Source of the DNA: JBCBDX01 sp039822005
GTDB taxonomy: Bacteria; Pseudomonadota; Alphaproteobacteria; Rhizobiales; Rhizobiaceae
Assembly: GCA_039822005.1 (NCBI GenBank)
Contig: JBCBMZ010000004.1
Coordinates: 1-64,000 of the forward strand
Length of the DNA: 64,000 bases
Reading direction: 5' to 3'
A program made the translations under genes and the position numbers. Below are positions 9,460-18,406 of this stretch, piece by piece. The notes beneath the pieces are model-generated. The model saw only the letters and a list, made by a program, of their open reading frames with translations. It ran no database searches and was not told the DNA's origin. Each line of letters starts with the position of its first letter. The stretch's first letter is position 1.

Positions 9460-10401
9460 CTAAAGACCATCAGATAATTTGCTGATCGCCGACATGACGA
9501 CCTCAGGTCGATCCAAGGTCATGAAGTGCCCACTCGCCGAGATGGTTTCTACCAGCGCGCCACTGAACTTGCGAGACATGGTTTCACGCTCTGCTACGGT
9601 TGACCAATCCTTTTCGCCCCAAAGGATACTTGTAGGTGCGGCGATTGCCTTAATATCGTCAATGGCTTGAACCCAACTAGCGTTGCTCTTGGCAAACAGT
9701 TTTTGAGCCTCGGGCAATTCCGGGCGTTGCTGGATCGTCATGAGGTCTTCAAAGTAGGCGTCTGAAAGTGAGCTAGTGTCATACAAGGCGCCCTGCAAGA
9801 TTGCCTTGGTAACACGCTCATTGCGTATCCGCAGCACAAAATCGGAAACAAATGGCGTCTGCAGCGCGGTGGAAAAGGCAGCGGCCACACGACCTGATCG
9901 CGCCAGCGGTGCACTTGTATAGCCGATCGGATTGACCGCCACCGCTCCCCCGACATCGTTACTAGCGGACAACATGAGTGAGACCGTACCGCCAATGCTC
10001 TCTCCGACAACGATAGGTCGATCGATGGAGAAACCGTTCATGAATGCGCGAACATAATTAGCGTAGAACTGAGCGGTTAATGCGTCGTCAGGCAGATCGG
10101 AATAGCCAAAGCCAGGCAGATCAAAAGCCCAAACCGTGTACTGCTCCGAAAGCTCTCGCGCCATCTTCCGGAATTGACCAAGTTCTGTCGAAAACGTGTG
10201 CAAGAGCAGAAGATCGGGGCCGTCACCTTCTCGAACGTAGCGGGTACTCACGCCGTCAACTGTGACATAACTCACATTCGCCTCCGCCCACCAGGACAGG
10301 CTTTGCGGCGGCTCGGGAACTGTTCGGTTCGCATCGATGATGTAGCTCAGGACAAAAATCGCAACAAACGCCAGACAGGCACCCACCAACAAACGGCTCA
10401 T
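9460..10401 (-). CDS. Membrane-anchored alpha/beta hydrolase
   Basis: A 313-residue alpha/beta-hydrolase fold protein. A hydrophobic N-terminal segment (about residues 4-22) is an anchor or uncleaved signal. The nucleophile elbow GESIGG places Ser at 135; the acid is probably the Asp in GEKDWS and the base the His in SGHFMTLD. The substrate cannot be told from sequence. It is divergent from an HxlR-type regulator 83 bp away, an arrangement typical of a regulator controlling its neighbour. Confidence 0.8.
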   Translation of the reverse strand: MSRLLVGACLAFVAIFVLSYIIDANRTVPEPPQSLSWWAEANVSYVTVDGVSTRYVREGDGPDLLLLHTFSTELGQFRKMARELSEQYTVWAFDLPGFGYSDLPDDALTAQFYANYVRAFMNGFSIDRPIVVGESIGGTVSLMLSASNDVGGAVAVNPIGYTSAPLARSGRVAAAFSTALQTPFVSDFVLRIRNERVTKAILQGALYDTSSLSDAYFEDLMTIQQRPELPEAQKLFAKSNASWVQAIDDIKAIAAPTSILWGEKDWSTVAERETMSRKFSGALVETISASGHFMTLDRPEVVMSAISKLSDGL

Positions 10402-10450
10402 AAAACACCTCTATCCTATTTTCCATAGTTACTACATTTTATGTATCTTA

Positions 10451-10479
10451 TTGTCAATTGATAGGTTCGTGATTATGCT
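10451..10479 (+). promoter_or_regulatory. Candidate sigma-70 promoter for the HxlR gene
   Basis: TTGTCA (10451-10456) and TATGCT (10474-10479) are separated by 17 bp. The predicted transcription start would fall almost on the ATG at 10485, implying a leaderless or nearly leaderless mRNA; no Shine-Dalgarno sequence is visible there. Confidence 0.35.
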
Positions 10480-10484
10480 GGGAC

Positions 10485-10805
10485 ATGCCCGCGTCATATG
10501 ATCGACATTGTCCTCTCGCGCGAACAGCTCCGTTCTTGGAAGGCCGATGGAACCTCTTGATACTGCGTGAATTCGTACGCAACGGCCCGCGACGATTTCA
10601 GGATTTGCAGCAAGCCCTGATTGGCATTCCGCCAACCACACTGTCGGACAGGCTGAAAACGCTGGAGAACGCCGGTGTCATTTCAAAAGAGATCTACGAC
10701 ATGTCTCCACCGCGGGCGCACTACAAGCTCACGGAAGCAGGTGAAGAACTGAGGCCGATAATTCGCGCCCTGCGCGCTTGGGGCGAGCGCCACACAAGCA
10801 TTTGA
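10485..10805 (+). CDS. HxlR family transcriptional regulator
   Basis: A 106-residue winged-helix regulator. The HxlR hallmark is present: an N-terminal CPLART cysteine region, then FLEGRWNLLILRE, GPRRFQDL, IPPTTLSDRLKTLE-AGVI and YKLTEAGEEL. Members often sense reactive electrophiles or quinones through the N-terminal Cys. Start at 10485 is required to keep the Cys-containing arm. It probably regulates the divergent hydrolase. Confidence 0.9.
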   Translation: MPASYDRHCPLARTAPFLEGRWNLLILREFVRNGPRRFQDLQQALIGIPPTTLSDRLKTLENAGVISKEIYDMSPPRAHYKLTEAGEELRPIIRALRAWGERHTSI

Positions 10806-10813
10806 CGCCGTCA

Positions 10814-10829
10814 TGCCTGCGGACAGGCA
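10814..10829 (+). terminator. Possible small terminator hairpin
   Basis: TGCCTG (10814-10819) and CAGGCA (10824-10829) pair across a CGGA tetraloop, followed by CCTGTTT. It lies between the convergent HxlR and pyrC genes. The stem is short. Confidence 0.3.
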
Positions 10830-10857
10830 CCTGTTTGGAGGACCAACGCAGCGGTGC

Positions 10858-11904
10858 TCAGTTGATGCCCTCAACATCCCAATGCAGCGGGAACATCGGG
10901 TCAAACATGGTCACCGCTCCGTCACCCGTGTCGATCTTGGCCGGCGGCTGCCATGCCTCGGGCTTGCGAACCAAGGTCATCACTTCATCGTTGACCGGGC
11001 GCTTATAAAAGGCCGGACCATGCAATGAAGTAAAACCTTCCAGTTTGTCGAGCGCACCCCGTTCTTCGAACACATGCGCCAAACATACCATGGTGATCGG
11101 CGCGGTAAAAATGCCCGCGCACCCGCAGCCGGTTTCCTTGGCAGCGTCCACATGCGGTGCTGAATCCGTGCCGAGGAAAAAACGCTGATCGCCGGAGGTT
11201 GCCGCCTCCACCAATGCCAGACGGTGCAACTCACGCTTGGCGACCGGAAGGCAATAATAATGGGGCCGGATACCGCCCACCAAGATCGCATTTCGGTTGA
11301 TGATCAGATGGTGCGTGGTGATCGTACCGCCCTGATTTTGGTCTTGCGACCGGACATAGTCGACACCGTCTTTGGTTGTTATGTGCTCCAGAACAACACG
11401 GAGCTCCGGAATGCGGCGACGGATTGGATCAAGAACCTTTTCAATAAAGACCGCCTCACGATCAAAAATATCGATATCCGGGTCAGTGACTTCACCATGG
11501 ACGCACAGGTTCATGCCGATTTCGGCCATGCGCTCCAGCACCGGAAGAACCTTTTCAATGTCGCGCACACCGCTTTGCGAGTTGGTCGTTGCGCCCGCCG
11601 GATAAAGCTTGACCGCCGTCACCGCCCCCGATTTGAAGCCCGCCTCCACATCATCGGGATCGGTCGCTTCGGTCAGATAAAGCATCATGAGTGGCTCAAA
11701 GCTGTGCTCGGCGGGAAGCGCCGCTTCGATCCGCCCCCGATAGGCATTGGCATCGTCTGTCGTCACAACCGGCGGCACAAGGTTTGGCATGATGATCGCT
11801 CGCGCAAAATGCGCTGACGTTTGCGGCAAGACAGCACGCAGCATTGCGCCATCGCGCAGATGAAGGTGCCAATCATCCGGGCGGCGCAAGGTCAGTCGGT
11901 TCAT
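10858..11904 (-). CDS. pyrC: Dihydroorotase, PyrC class
   Basis: Cyclises carbamoyl aspartate to dihydroorotate in pyrimidine synthesis. The 348-residue protein has the metal-binding DWHLHLRDG near the N terminus, a catalytic-lysine region (VTAVKLYPAGATTNS), the histidine motifs CVHGEV and LEHITTK, and GTDSAPH with the catalytic aspartate. Length matches the class of E. coli PyrC (about 348 residues) rather than the longer AllB-like class. It stands alone, divergent from ygfZ. Confidence 0.96.
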   Translation of the reverse strand: MNRLTLRRPDDWHLHLRDGAMLRAVLPQTSAHFARAIIMPNLVPPVVTTDDANAYRGRIEAALPAEHSFEPLMMLYLTEATDPDDVEAGFKSGAVTAVKLYPAGATTNSQSGVRDIEKVLPVLERMAEIGMNLCVHGEVTDPDIDIFDREAVFIEKVLDPIRRRIPELRVVLEHITTKDGVDYVRSQDQNQGGTITTHHLIINRNAILVGGIRPHYYCLPVAKRELHRLALVEAATSGDQRFFLGTDSAPHVDAAKETGCGCAGIFTAPITMVCLAHVFEERGALDKLEGFTSLHGPAFYKRPVNDEVMTLVRKPEAWQPPAKIDTGDGAVTMFDPMFPLHWDVEGIN

Positions 11905-11983
11905 GGAAAGGCTCCTGTAAGCGCTTGTCGTCTTCCGCCTGTGGGCTTACGTACCAAGGATATTCAATGCAAGAGACCCTTCG

Positions 11984-12847
11984 ATGCCAACGGCGATTCT
12001 CCCCGACAGATCTTTAATTGCCGTCACCGGTGCGGACGCCGAGCATCTCATGCAAAATGTCATTACCTGCGACCTCGACAGCCTGCCGCAGGGCGTCGCG
12101 CGCGCCGGAGCCCTTCTAACACCACAAGGCAAAATCCTGTTCGATTTTTTGATCGCCCGTGACCCCGGTGGCGGCTTCACGATCGACATGCGCGGCGATC
12201 AAGTGGAGGCGTTCACCAAGCGCATGACACTATACAAACTACGGTCTGACATGGCGCTGTCACCGCCCCTTGAAACCCCAGTCACCATATCTTTTGGCGA
12301 TGACGTTGAAACGCCGCAAGGCGCCCTGCACGATGAACGCTTTGCCGACATCATCGTGAGGCGATTTCCCGTAAAAACCGGCTCGGTGAAAGCAGACGAA
12401 AAAGCCTTAGCGCAATGGAACGGACTTCGAATTGAGCATGGCATTGTCGAAGGGGGAACCGACTATGAATGGAATGACGTCTTTCCACATGATGTCTCGT
12501 TGGACCAAAACAAAGGCGTCGACTTCAAAAAGGGATGCTATGTCGGACAAGAGGTGGTGAGCCGCATGCAGCATCGCGGCACCGCGCGACGCCGCGTCAT
12601 GATCGCCCGGGCTGACAAAAATTTTCCTCCGGGCGGTACGGAAGTCACCGCAGATGGCAAGTCAGCTGCCATGCTGGGCACTGTCATCGGCAATCACGCA
12701 TTGATGATCGGGCGGCTTGATCGCGTACATGAAGCGATAAGGAGCGGCACCCCTCTCTTGGCGGGTGATGTTACCGTTCATGTCGTCACACTCCCACCCA
12801 ATGTCAGCTACACGTGGCCGGAAAACGAGCAAAAAGAAAATGGCTGA
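11984..12847 (+). CDS. ygfZ: YgfZ/GcvT-type folate-binding protein (Fe-S cluster maintenance)
   Basis: A 287-residue tetrahydrofolate-dependent protein that supports assembly or repair of certain Fe-S enzymes. The diagnostic motif KGCYVGQE, with its conserved Cys, lies near residue 185. The N-terminal GcvT-like fold includes TGADAEHLMQNVITCDL. The gene begins 79 bp from pyrC, divergently, and its end overlaps the following HD-domain gene by 8 bp. Confidence 0.9.
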   Translation: MPTAILPDRSLIAVTGADAEHLMQNVITCDLDSLPQGVARAGALLTPQGKILFDFLIARDPGGGFTIDMRGDQVEAFTKRMTLYKLRSDMALSPPLETPVTISFGDDVETPQGALHDERFADIIVRRFPVKTGSVKADEKALAQWNGLRIEHGIVEGGTDYEWNDVFPHDVSLDQNKGVDFKKGCYVGQEVVSRMQHRGTARRRVMIARADKNFPPGGTEVTADGKSAAMLGTVIGNHALMIGRLDRVHEAIRSGTPLLAGDVTVHVVTLPPNVSYTWPENEQKENG

Positions 12848-13460
12848 CAAGCCCAATGCGCCACCGCGCGCCTGGCAGCGCATGCTGTCCGGCCGACGCC
12901 TTGACCTGCTCGATCCGTCACCACTCGATATCGAAATCGAGGACATCGCCCACGGCCTTGCGCGGGTGGCCAGATGGAATGGGCAGACCGAGGGCGAACA
13001 CGCATTTTCCGTTGCACAGCACTCGCTTCTGGTCGAGCAGATCACGCGGTCGCTCAAACCTGCGGCAGATGCGCCAACGCTCTTGATGACGTTGCTGCAC
13101 GATGCGCCCGAATATGTCATTGGTGACATGATCTCCCCGTTCAAACGCGTTTTGGGAGGCGACTATAAGAGCGTTGAGAACCGGCTCCAAACTGCTATCC
13201 ATCTCCGCTACGGCCTGCCCGCCGATACACCGGACAACACCAAGAAACTCATCAAGCGTGCCGACATGATCGCCGCATTTTTTGAGGCAACAAAACTGGC
13301 GGGCTTTTCATATAAGGAGGCTTCAACCTTTTTTGGCCGACCGGTCGGTTTCTCACCGGATGATTTACCACTGGCACCGGTGTCCACAGCCAAAGCACAG
13401 GAGGCGTTTTTGAAACGGTTTTTCGAGCTTGAGAAACTGTCAGCGGGCGAGCACCGCTGA
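12840..13460 (+). CDS. HD-domain phosphohydrolase, YfbR-like
   Basis: A 206-residue metal-dependent phosphohydrolase. HD-superfamily residues are visible: EGEHAFSVAQHS (first His), LLHDAPEYVIGDM (the HD pair) and a later KRADMIAAFFEATK (distal Asp). Related YfbR proteins are 5'-deoxynucleotidases, so nucleotide turnover is a reasonable guess. The start ATG at 12840 overlaps the ygfZ end and skips 25 upstream codons that lie inside ygfZ. One base separates it from the next gene, so ygfZ, this gene and the phosphatase are probably one operon. Confidence 0.8.
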   Translation: MADKPNAPPRAWQRMLSGRRLDLLDPSPLDIEIEDIAHGLARVARWNGQTEGEHAFSVAQHSLLVEQITRSLKPAADAPTLLMTLLHDAPEYVIGDMISPFKRVLGGDYKSVENRLQTAIHLRYGLPADTPDNTKKLIKRADMIAAFFEATKLAGFSYKEASTFFGRPVGFSPDDLPLAPVSTAKAQEAFLKRFFELEKLSAGEHR

Positions 13461-13461
13461 G

Positions 13462-13995
13462 ATGCCCTATCTGGTGGTCTGCCCGGTGACGCAAGTAGAT
13501 AGCGTTGGCGCAAAATATGCACCATCCCATATGCTCACAGTCATGAGTGAGAAAAGCGACGTGCCCCGTCCGACCTCTGTGAAGCCGCAAAACCACAAGA
13601 CGCTCATCTTCAACGACATAAGTGCCGCGCGTGACGGTTTGGTGGTTCCTGCGTCCAATCACGTGAAGACCATTCTTGACTTTGCGAAGCAATGGGATCG
13701 CCAGGCACCGCTAATGATCCACTGTTTCGCTGGCGTGTCACGCTCGACCGCGAGCGCTTACATCATCGCAAATGCCATGGGTGACAAACGCTGCCCCATC
13801 GACTTGGCAAAAGAGCTGCGCCTTCGCTCCCCCACTGCGACCCCCAACGCCAGGATGATTGCGCTTGCCGATGTGCTGCTCGACAAAAATGGCGAGTTGG
13901 TCAGCGCCATTCGCGACATTGGCCGTGGTGCCTATTGTTACGAAGGGGCGCCTTTCGTCTTTCCGCTTCGCGAAACTGACGCTCACATTTTCTGA
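13462..13995 (+). CDS. Dual-specificity/tyrosine phosphatase-like protein
   Basis: A 177-residue cysteine-dependent phosphatase-like protein. The P-loop HCFAGVSRSTAS fits HC-x5-R with the catalytic Cys and Arg. A possible general acid is the Asp within NDISAAR-DGLV upstream. The start ATG at 13462 lies one base after the preceding stop. The substrate is unknown; rhizobial homologues are usually annotated as protein tyrosine phosphatases. The 3' end overlaps the alkB remnant on the opposite strand by 13 bp. Confidence 0.75.
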   Translation: MPYLVVCPVTQVDSVGAKYAPSHMLTVMSEKSDVPRPTSVKPQNHKTLIFNDISAARDGLVVPASNHVKTILDFAKQWDRQAPLMIHCFAGVSRSTASAYIIANAMGDKRCPIDLAKELRLRSPTATPNARMIALADVLLDKNGELVSAIRDIGRGAYCYEGAPFVFPLRETDAHIF

Positions 13996-14730
13996 AACGC
14001 CAACGCGTAGTGGTTTTCCATTCCAGGGGCGACATTGCATTTGCGCCAATCACCACCTGCCCATTTGGCAACCCTTGGATCCATGACACGCCGCCAAAGC
14101 GGTGGGAATACGGCAAGCAAAAAGCATCCCGGATTTCGCGGCACGCTAACCGCCACAGGCCTTCCCCCAGACGCGCTGATGCCGCGTCTTCCGGCGTTGC
14201 CACCTGCATATGGTGACCGCGATTGTGCTCAATCATGAAATGCCCATAACCGGATATGGCTGCGACAAACTTTGCGCCCCATTGATCCATGCGACTGGGT
14301 TTGTGGCCTAGCTCATGGGCAACCGTTAAGCCGGAACCGGAGGCAACGCCCGCGGCAACGGTCAGAAGGCCGGCCACCCAAAGCGGGAAGCCCTGTGTCC
14401 CTATTGCCCAGGCGCAAACGAGAAAGTTCGTCCACAAAACGATTGCCGCTACATAGAGCAAGCGCCGGTAGTGCTGATCCTGCGACATTTGCTCAACCAC
14501 CGCTTCGGGAGGATTAGCAGCGTCTTCACCGATAAACATGTCCAGCAATGGGAGCACGATGAAGTAGGGTAGCAGCGGATTGAAGGCCAAAAGTAATTTT
14601 CTATCGCGCTCATGTTCAGCGCGTTGATCATGGGCACCGCAGTCGCGAGTGTGGATAGCACCCAAAGCCAGCGTTTCTTGTCAACGTAACGTGTTTCGCC
14701 ACCGTCTTTTGTGGCCGCTACAAAGATCAT
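13983..14730 (-). pseudogene. alkB: Decayed alkane 1-monooxygenase (alkB remnant)
   Basis: Membrane di-iron hydroxylase remnant. The first part reads MIFVAATKDGG then YVDKKRWLWVLSTLA, as at an AlkB N terminus. The frame is then lost near 14585-14600, and another frame continues with IVLPLLDMFIGEDAANPPE, the histidine motifs HELGHK and EHNRGHH, and GEGLWR. There the sequence jumps, in a third frame, to FPPLWRRVMDPRV and the C terminus ending at 13983. About 130 residues that normally hold the last histidine box (HSDHHANP) are missing. With at least one frameshift and an internal deletion the product cannot be active. It runs against the phosphatase gene. Confidence 0.85.
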
Positions 14731-14824
14731 GATGCCCTCCAATCACCTGGCCGAGAAATTCAAGGTGAATGGAGAAGGAAACCTCTCATTGACGGTAAAT
14801 TCAATGTCACCTTACGTAAAGCCA

Positions 14825-15700
14825 CTAGACGTCAATCCCGACATCAAGTCCCACATCTAGCGTAGGTGCAGCCATGGTGATCTTGGAGGTGGATATATAA
14901 TCAACACCGGTTTCCGAGATGGCTCGAACTGTATCGATATTGACGTTTCCTGAAGCTTCGAGCTTAACGCGACCCCTATTGTCTCTTCCGTTGAGAGCGA
15001 CAGCTTCGCGCAGCTCACCAACAGCCATATTGTCAAGCAAAATGACATCAGGGCTCGCCGTCAGCGCCTCGCGCATCTGGTCAAGGCGATCCACTTCGAT
15101 CTCGATCTTCACCATATGGCCCACATAGGCGCGGGCGTTGTGCACGGCCTGCGCAACGCCGCCCGAAACCGCAATATGATTGTCTTTGATCAGGATCGCA
15201 TCATCCAACCCGAAACGGTGGTTGGCACCTCCCCCGCACGCTACCGCATATTTGTCGAATGCACGATGCCCCGGCACCGTTTTGCGAGTATCGCAAATAC
15301 GCGCTTTCGTGTGGGCGATCTTGGCAGCAAAGGCTGCCGTGTAGGTCGCAATACCACACATGCGCATCAGATAGTTCAACGCAACGCGTTCGGCGGACAA
15401 AACAGCGCGCGCATTACCCGATATTTGCGCCAATATATCACCAGACGAAACGCGGTCACCGTCTTGCACTCGCGACTCAATTTGAAGCGTATGATCCATC
15501 AAACGAAAAGCGGTGCGCGCCAAAGCCATGCCGGCCACCACCCCGTCCTCGCGGCTTGCCATAACCGCTGTCGCTGTTGCATCGGGCGCGATAGTTGCAT
15601 TGGTGGTGATATCACCGGCGCGGCCCAAATCCTCCAGCAGAGCGGTTCGCACCGCATCTTCGATCAATAACGCCGGCAGAGAGGCAGGTATTCCACTCAT
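14825..15700 (-). CDS. nadC: Nicotinate-nucleotide pyrophosphorylase (quinolinate phosphoribosyltransferase)
   Basis: Converts quinolinate and PRPP to nicotinate mononucleotide, the last de novo NAD step in this operon. The 291-residue protein has EDLGRAGDITT at the N terminus, TRKTVPGHRAFDKYAV in the middle (PRPP/quinolinate site), KIEIEVDRL, and a C-terminal phosphate-binding region with EASGNVN. The start ATG at 15700 overlaps the nadB stop in an ATGA, so the two are translationally coupled. Confidence 0.95.
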   Translation of the reverse strand: MSGIPASLPALLIEDAVRTALLEDLGRAGDITTNATIAPDATATAVMASREDGVVAGMALARTAFRLMDHTLQIESRVQDGDRVSSGDILAQISGNARAVLSAERVALNYLMRMCGIATYTAAFAAKIAHTKARICDTRKTVPGHRAFDKYAVACGGGANHRFGLDDAILIKDNHIAVSGGVAQAVHNARAYVGHMVKIEIEVDRLDQMREALTASPDVILLDNMAVGELREAVALNGRDNRGRVKLEASGNVNIDTVRAISETGVDYISTSKITMAAPTLDVGLDVGIDV

Positions 15701-17271
15701 GACACATACTCCTTGATCACTTGATCCACGTCTGCCAATGTCACGAAGCTGCGTCGCTTCCAACCGGCGTCCTCATGTGGGTAATCCGTTCGGGCATGAC
15801 CGCCTCTGCTTTCAAGCCGGCTGATTGCCGATGCGGCGATCAGTTTGGCGGTTGTCAGCACATTTTCAAAACGTCTTGAGTGCGGGTTCTGCTCCAAACG
15901 AAGTATCAGCTTGAGCGCTTCGTTCATGCCTTTTTCATCTCGCAGCACGCCCAAATGAACACTCATCGTCTCGCGCAGAATTACCATGCTCGGATGATCT
16001 ACCGGTTTGGGATGTTCATCGGTTTCAACCGAACCGTCGCGCCAATCATCAGGTGCCTCATTGACATCGCTGTCGCGCAAACGTTCTGCTATCCGAGCCG
16101 CAAAGACAACGGCCTCCAAAAGCGAGTTGGAAGCAAGCCTGTTTGCGCCATGCGCACCGGTCGACGTGCACTCCCCCGCCGCCCACAATCCGGGCAGCGA
16201 CGTGCGCCCGTCAGCATCCGTCCATATCCCACCCATGAAGTAATGGGCTGCCGGAATGACCGGGATCGTGTCTACGGCGGGATCAATGCCCGCATCCCGG
16301 CAATAGCCGTAAACCGTTGGAAACTCTTCCAACCAGTCATCGACAATTTGCGTGCAATCGAGGAACGCACCGCGCCCGGCTTTAACCTCGGCAAAGATCC
16401 CGCGCGCCACCACATCGCGCGGCGCCAGCTCCGCATCAGGATGAAGTTTGGTCATGAAGCGCTCACCAGCCGCATTGAACAATTGTGCGCCGTGGCCACG
16501 CAGCGCCTCTGTCGCCAAAGGGGCCGGGTCCTTGCCCACATTGATCGCCGTGGGGTGAAATTGCACAAATTCCATATCGGCCATGCGCGCGCCGGCGCGT
16601 GCCGCCATACCAATACCGCCGCCGCGTGCTTCGGTGGGGTTGGTCGTGACCTCATAGAGATGCCCGACGCCGCCTGTTGCCATGATGACGTTTGACCCAT
16701 GCACATGGTGCAATTCGCCCTGTCCTACCTTGTCGCGCGCGACAGCGCCCTTCACGACGCCATCCGTTGTAATCAGCTCCTCAACGACATATCCTTCCAA
16801 AAGGCGGATGTGCGGCGCATTTTCAACAGCGGTTACCAACGCCTGCATGATCGCGCGGCCCGCCATATCGCCCCTGACGCGCACAACACGGTTTTCCGAG
16901 TGCGCCGCTTCGCGCGACACCATCAACTTGCCTTCAAGATCACGATCAAATGGGACGCCGAATTCAAGCAGGTCAGTAATTCGGTCTGCAGCCTCCGATG
17001 CCATACCGCGCACAATGTCTTCATCAACAATCCCGTCGCCTGCCAAGAGCGTGTCCTGCACGTGTTTGTCGATTGTATCACCGGGAGCAACGGCGGCAGC
17101 AATACCAGCCTGCGCCCAGGCAGACGACGCGCCACGTCCAATCGGTGCTGAGGCCAAAATCGTCACCGCTTTGGGTGCCAGTTTCAGCGCACAGAAAAGA
17201 CCGGCCAGCCCGCCGCCGATGATGAGGATCGGCTCAGCCACGGTGTGGAACACAAGTTGCAGCGTTTGCAT
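15697..17271 (-). CDS. nadB: L-aspartate oxidase
   Basis: FAD enzyme that oxidises L-aspartate to iminoaspartate for quinolinate synthesis. The 524-residue protein carries the dinucleotide fold IIGGGLAGLFCAL near residue 17, SSAWAQAGIAAA, the substrate region QFHPTA, an RGHGAQLFN segment, GGIWTDADGRTS and GANRLASNSLLEA. It lies upstream of nadC with a 4-bp overlap. nadA is on the same strand but separated by about 1.1 kb containing an opposed gene. Confidence 0.95.
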   Translation of the reverse strand: MQTLQLVFHTVAEPILIIGGGLAGLFCALKLAPKAVTILASAPIGRGASSAWAQAGIAAAVAPGDTIDKHVQDTLLAGDGIVDEDIVRGMASEAADRITDLLEFGVPFDRDLEGKLMVSREAAHSENRVVRVRGDMAGRAIMQALVTAVENAPHIRLLEGYVVEELITTDGVVKGAVARDKVGQGELHHVHGSNVIMATGGVGHLYEVTTNPTEARGGGIGMAARAGARMADMEFVQFHPTAINVGKDPAPLATEALRGHGAQLFNAAGERFMTKLHPDAELAPRDVVARGIFAEVKAGRGAFLDCTQIVDDWLEEFPTVYGYCRDAGIDPAVDTIPVIPAAHYFMGGIWTDADGRTSLPGLWAAGECTSTGAHGANRLASNSLLEAVVFAARIAERLRDSDVNEAPDDWRDGSVETDEHPKPVDHPSMVILRETMSVHLGVLRDEKGMNEALKLILRLEQNPHSRRFENVLTTAKLIAASAISRLESRGGHARTDYPHEDAGWKRRSFVTLADVDQVIKEYVS

Positions 17272-17305
17272 CGGGCTTGTTATGTGCGAACACTAGGGAT
17301 GGAAA

Positions 17306-18115
17306 ATGGGGCATGGGCAGGCTGTGGATATTCTTCTTTACCTGTTTGGGGAAACCGCTCGTACTAAAGATACGCTAGACTATGCAACCGCCGTAGCATT
17401 TATCGGTGCGGTCATAGCCGCAGTTGGGTTTGTTTTAAAAGACATTTGGTCCCGAATTGCCAAGTGGCTCGAGGGCCGGGCACGTTTCAAGTCAGCCGTC
17501 ATTCGGTTCCATAATGATGTTCGGGTCTGGCAGGACGACTATAAAGACAGTTACAACGACGATCAGTTGGATCGTTTGGTAGCAACCGTCCTACGCGAAG
17601 ATGAGAATTTCAAATTCTCCATCCCTGCGTCAGACAGCACCGACATTCGCCTCCTAAACCGCTACATGCACCGCTTGAACCGCGTCACCATGCAAGTCGT
17701 GCGAACCTATGTGGTCTATTATGAGTTGGTCATGTCCATGAACGAGAAACTGGGCACCCAAGAGTTCGCTGACATGTCACGCCAGCGCAAAATTGGGGCG
17801 ATCATTACGCTCTTTCAATATGCGTCGGTGGTAGAGCAGATAGGCCGCAAGGTGGAAGACAAATTGTTGCCGCTGACCCACATCAGGAAACGCGGCTCGA
17901 AGCACAGAACCGAGCTTGAGGAAGCGCTGGAAACAGCAAAGGAGAAGGCCGGGACTGATCTGGAAAAGGCGCTGGAAAAGCTCAAGGAAAAAGCAAATGG
18001 ACACCCCACACCGGCGGCACAACCGGTCGCTTTATCGGCGCCATGGCCAGCGCAGCCAATCAAAGCAATGGTGGAAGTGGACCTGTCATCAAATACCTCC
18101 TTGCCCGTTAAATAG
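17306..18115 (+). CDS. Unknown membrane protein with coiled-coil tail
   Basis: I do not recognise this 269-residue protein. A hydrophobic segment at about residues 28-48 (TAVAFIGAVIAAVGFVL) is followed by a charged, largely helical cytoplasmic region. Near residues 195-235 lies a strongly charged heptad-like stretch (EEALETAKEKAG, LEKALEKLKEKA), then a Pro/Ala-rich tail. The start ATG at 17306 has AGGGATGGA upstream. It is transcribed against the flanking nadA and nadB genes and divides them. Composition does not look markedly foreign. Confidence 0.65.
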   Translation: MGHGQAVDILLYLFGETARTKDTLDYATAVAFIGAVIAAVGFVLKDIWSRIAKWLEGRARFKSAVIRFHNDVRVWQDDYKDSYNDDQLDRLVATVLREDENFKFSIPASDSTDIRLLNRYMHRLNRVTMQVVRTYVVYYELVMSMNEKLGTQEFADMSRQRKIGAIITLFQYASVVEQIGRKVEDKLLPLTHIRKRGSKHRTELEEALETAKEKAGTDLEKALEKLKEKANGHPTPAAQPVALSAPWPAQPIKAMVEVDLSSNTSLPVK

Positions 18116-18160
18116 CATCGGTGATCGGATTTTTCAATAAAAACCAAGGCTTGAGCGCGG

Positions 18161-18391
18161 CTACGCAGCAGGCACAAAATCATCGATTGCATTAGCAATG
18201 TTGGCAATCATTCCCTGCAGACCCTCAAAGAAATAACGATCTGTATGAACCGATAAATTTGCTGGCCATTGCATGAAGGTAATTCATGCGGCGCCTCTTC
18301 GGGGAGGCGCGAAAAGACGGCGCTCTTGTGCGAATGCCGGCGTCGCCATCATATACCCAATACCTGACAAGACCTGACGGCGGTTGAGCAT
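18161..18391 (-). pseudogene. Small Tat-signal ORF interrupted by an in-frame TGA
   Basis: Immediately after nadA, the minus strand encodes MLNRRQVLSGIGYMMATPA followed by FAQERRLFAPPRRGAA and a TGA (18284-18286). The same frame then continues, with an ATG four codons on, through HTDRYFFEGLQGMIANIAN to a TAG at 18161-18163. The first part has a twin-arginine motif (NRRQVL), a hydrophobic core and an AFA-Q cleavage site. The second looks like genuine coding sequence. Together they make 77 codons with one internal stop, consistent with a small exported protein disrupted by a point mutation, or with two tiny genes. The intact family is not known to me. Confidence 0.45.
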
Positions 18392-18406
18392 ATCAATGCG
18401 CGTCGA

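Noticed and set aside
18277..18330. Rho-independent terminator for the gene at 17306
   Set aside because: A GCGCCTC/GAGGCGC stem exists near 18291-18310 but lacks a T-run and lies inside the broken exported ORF, which explains the sequence better.
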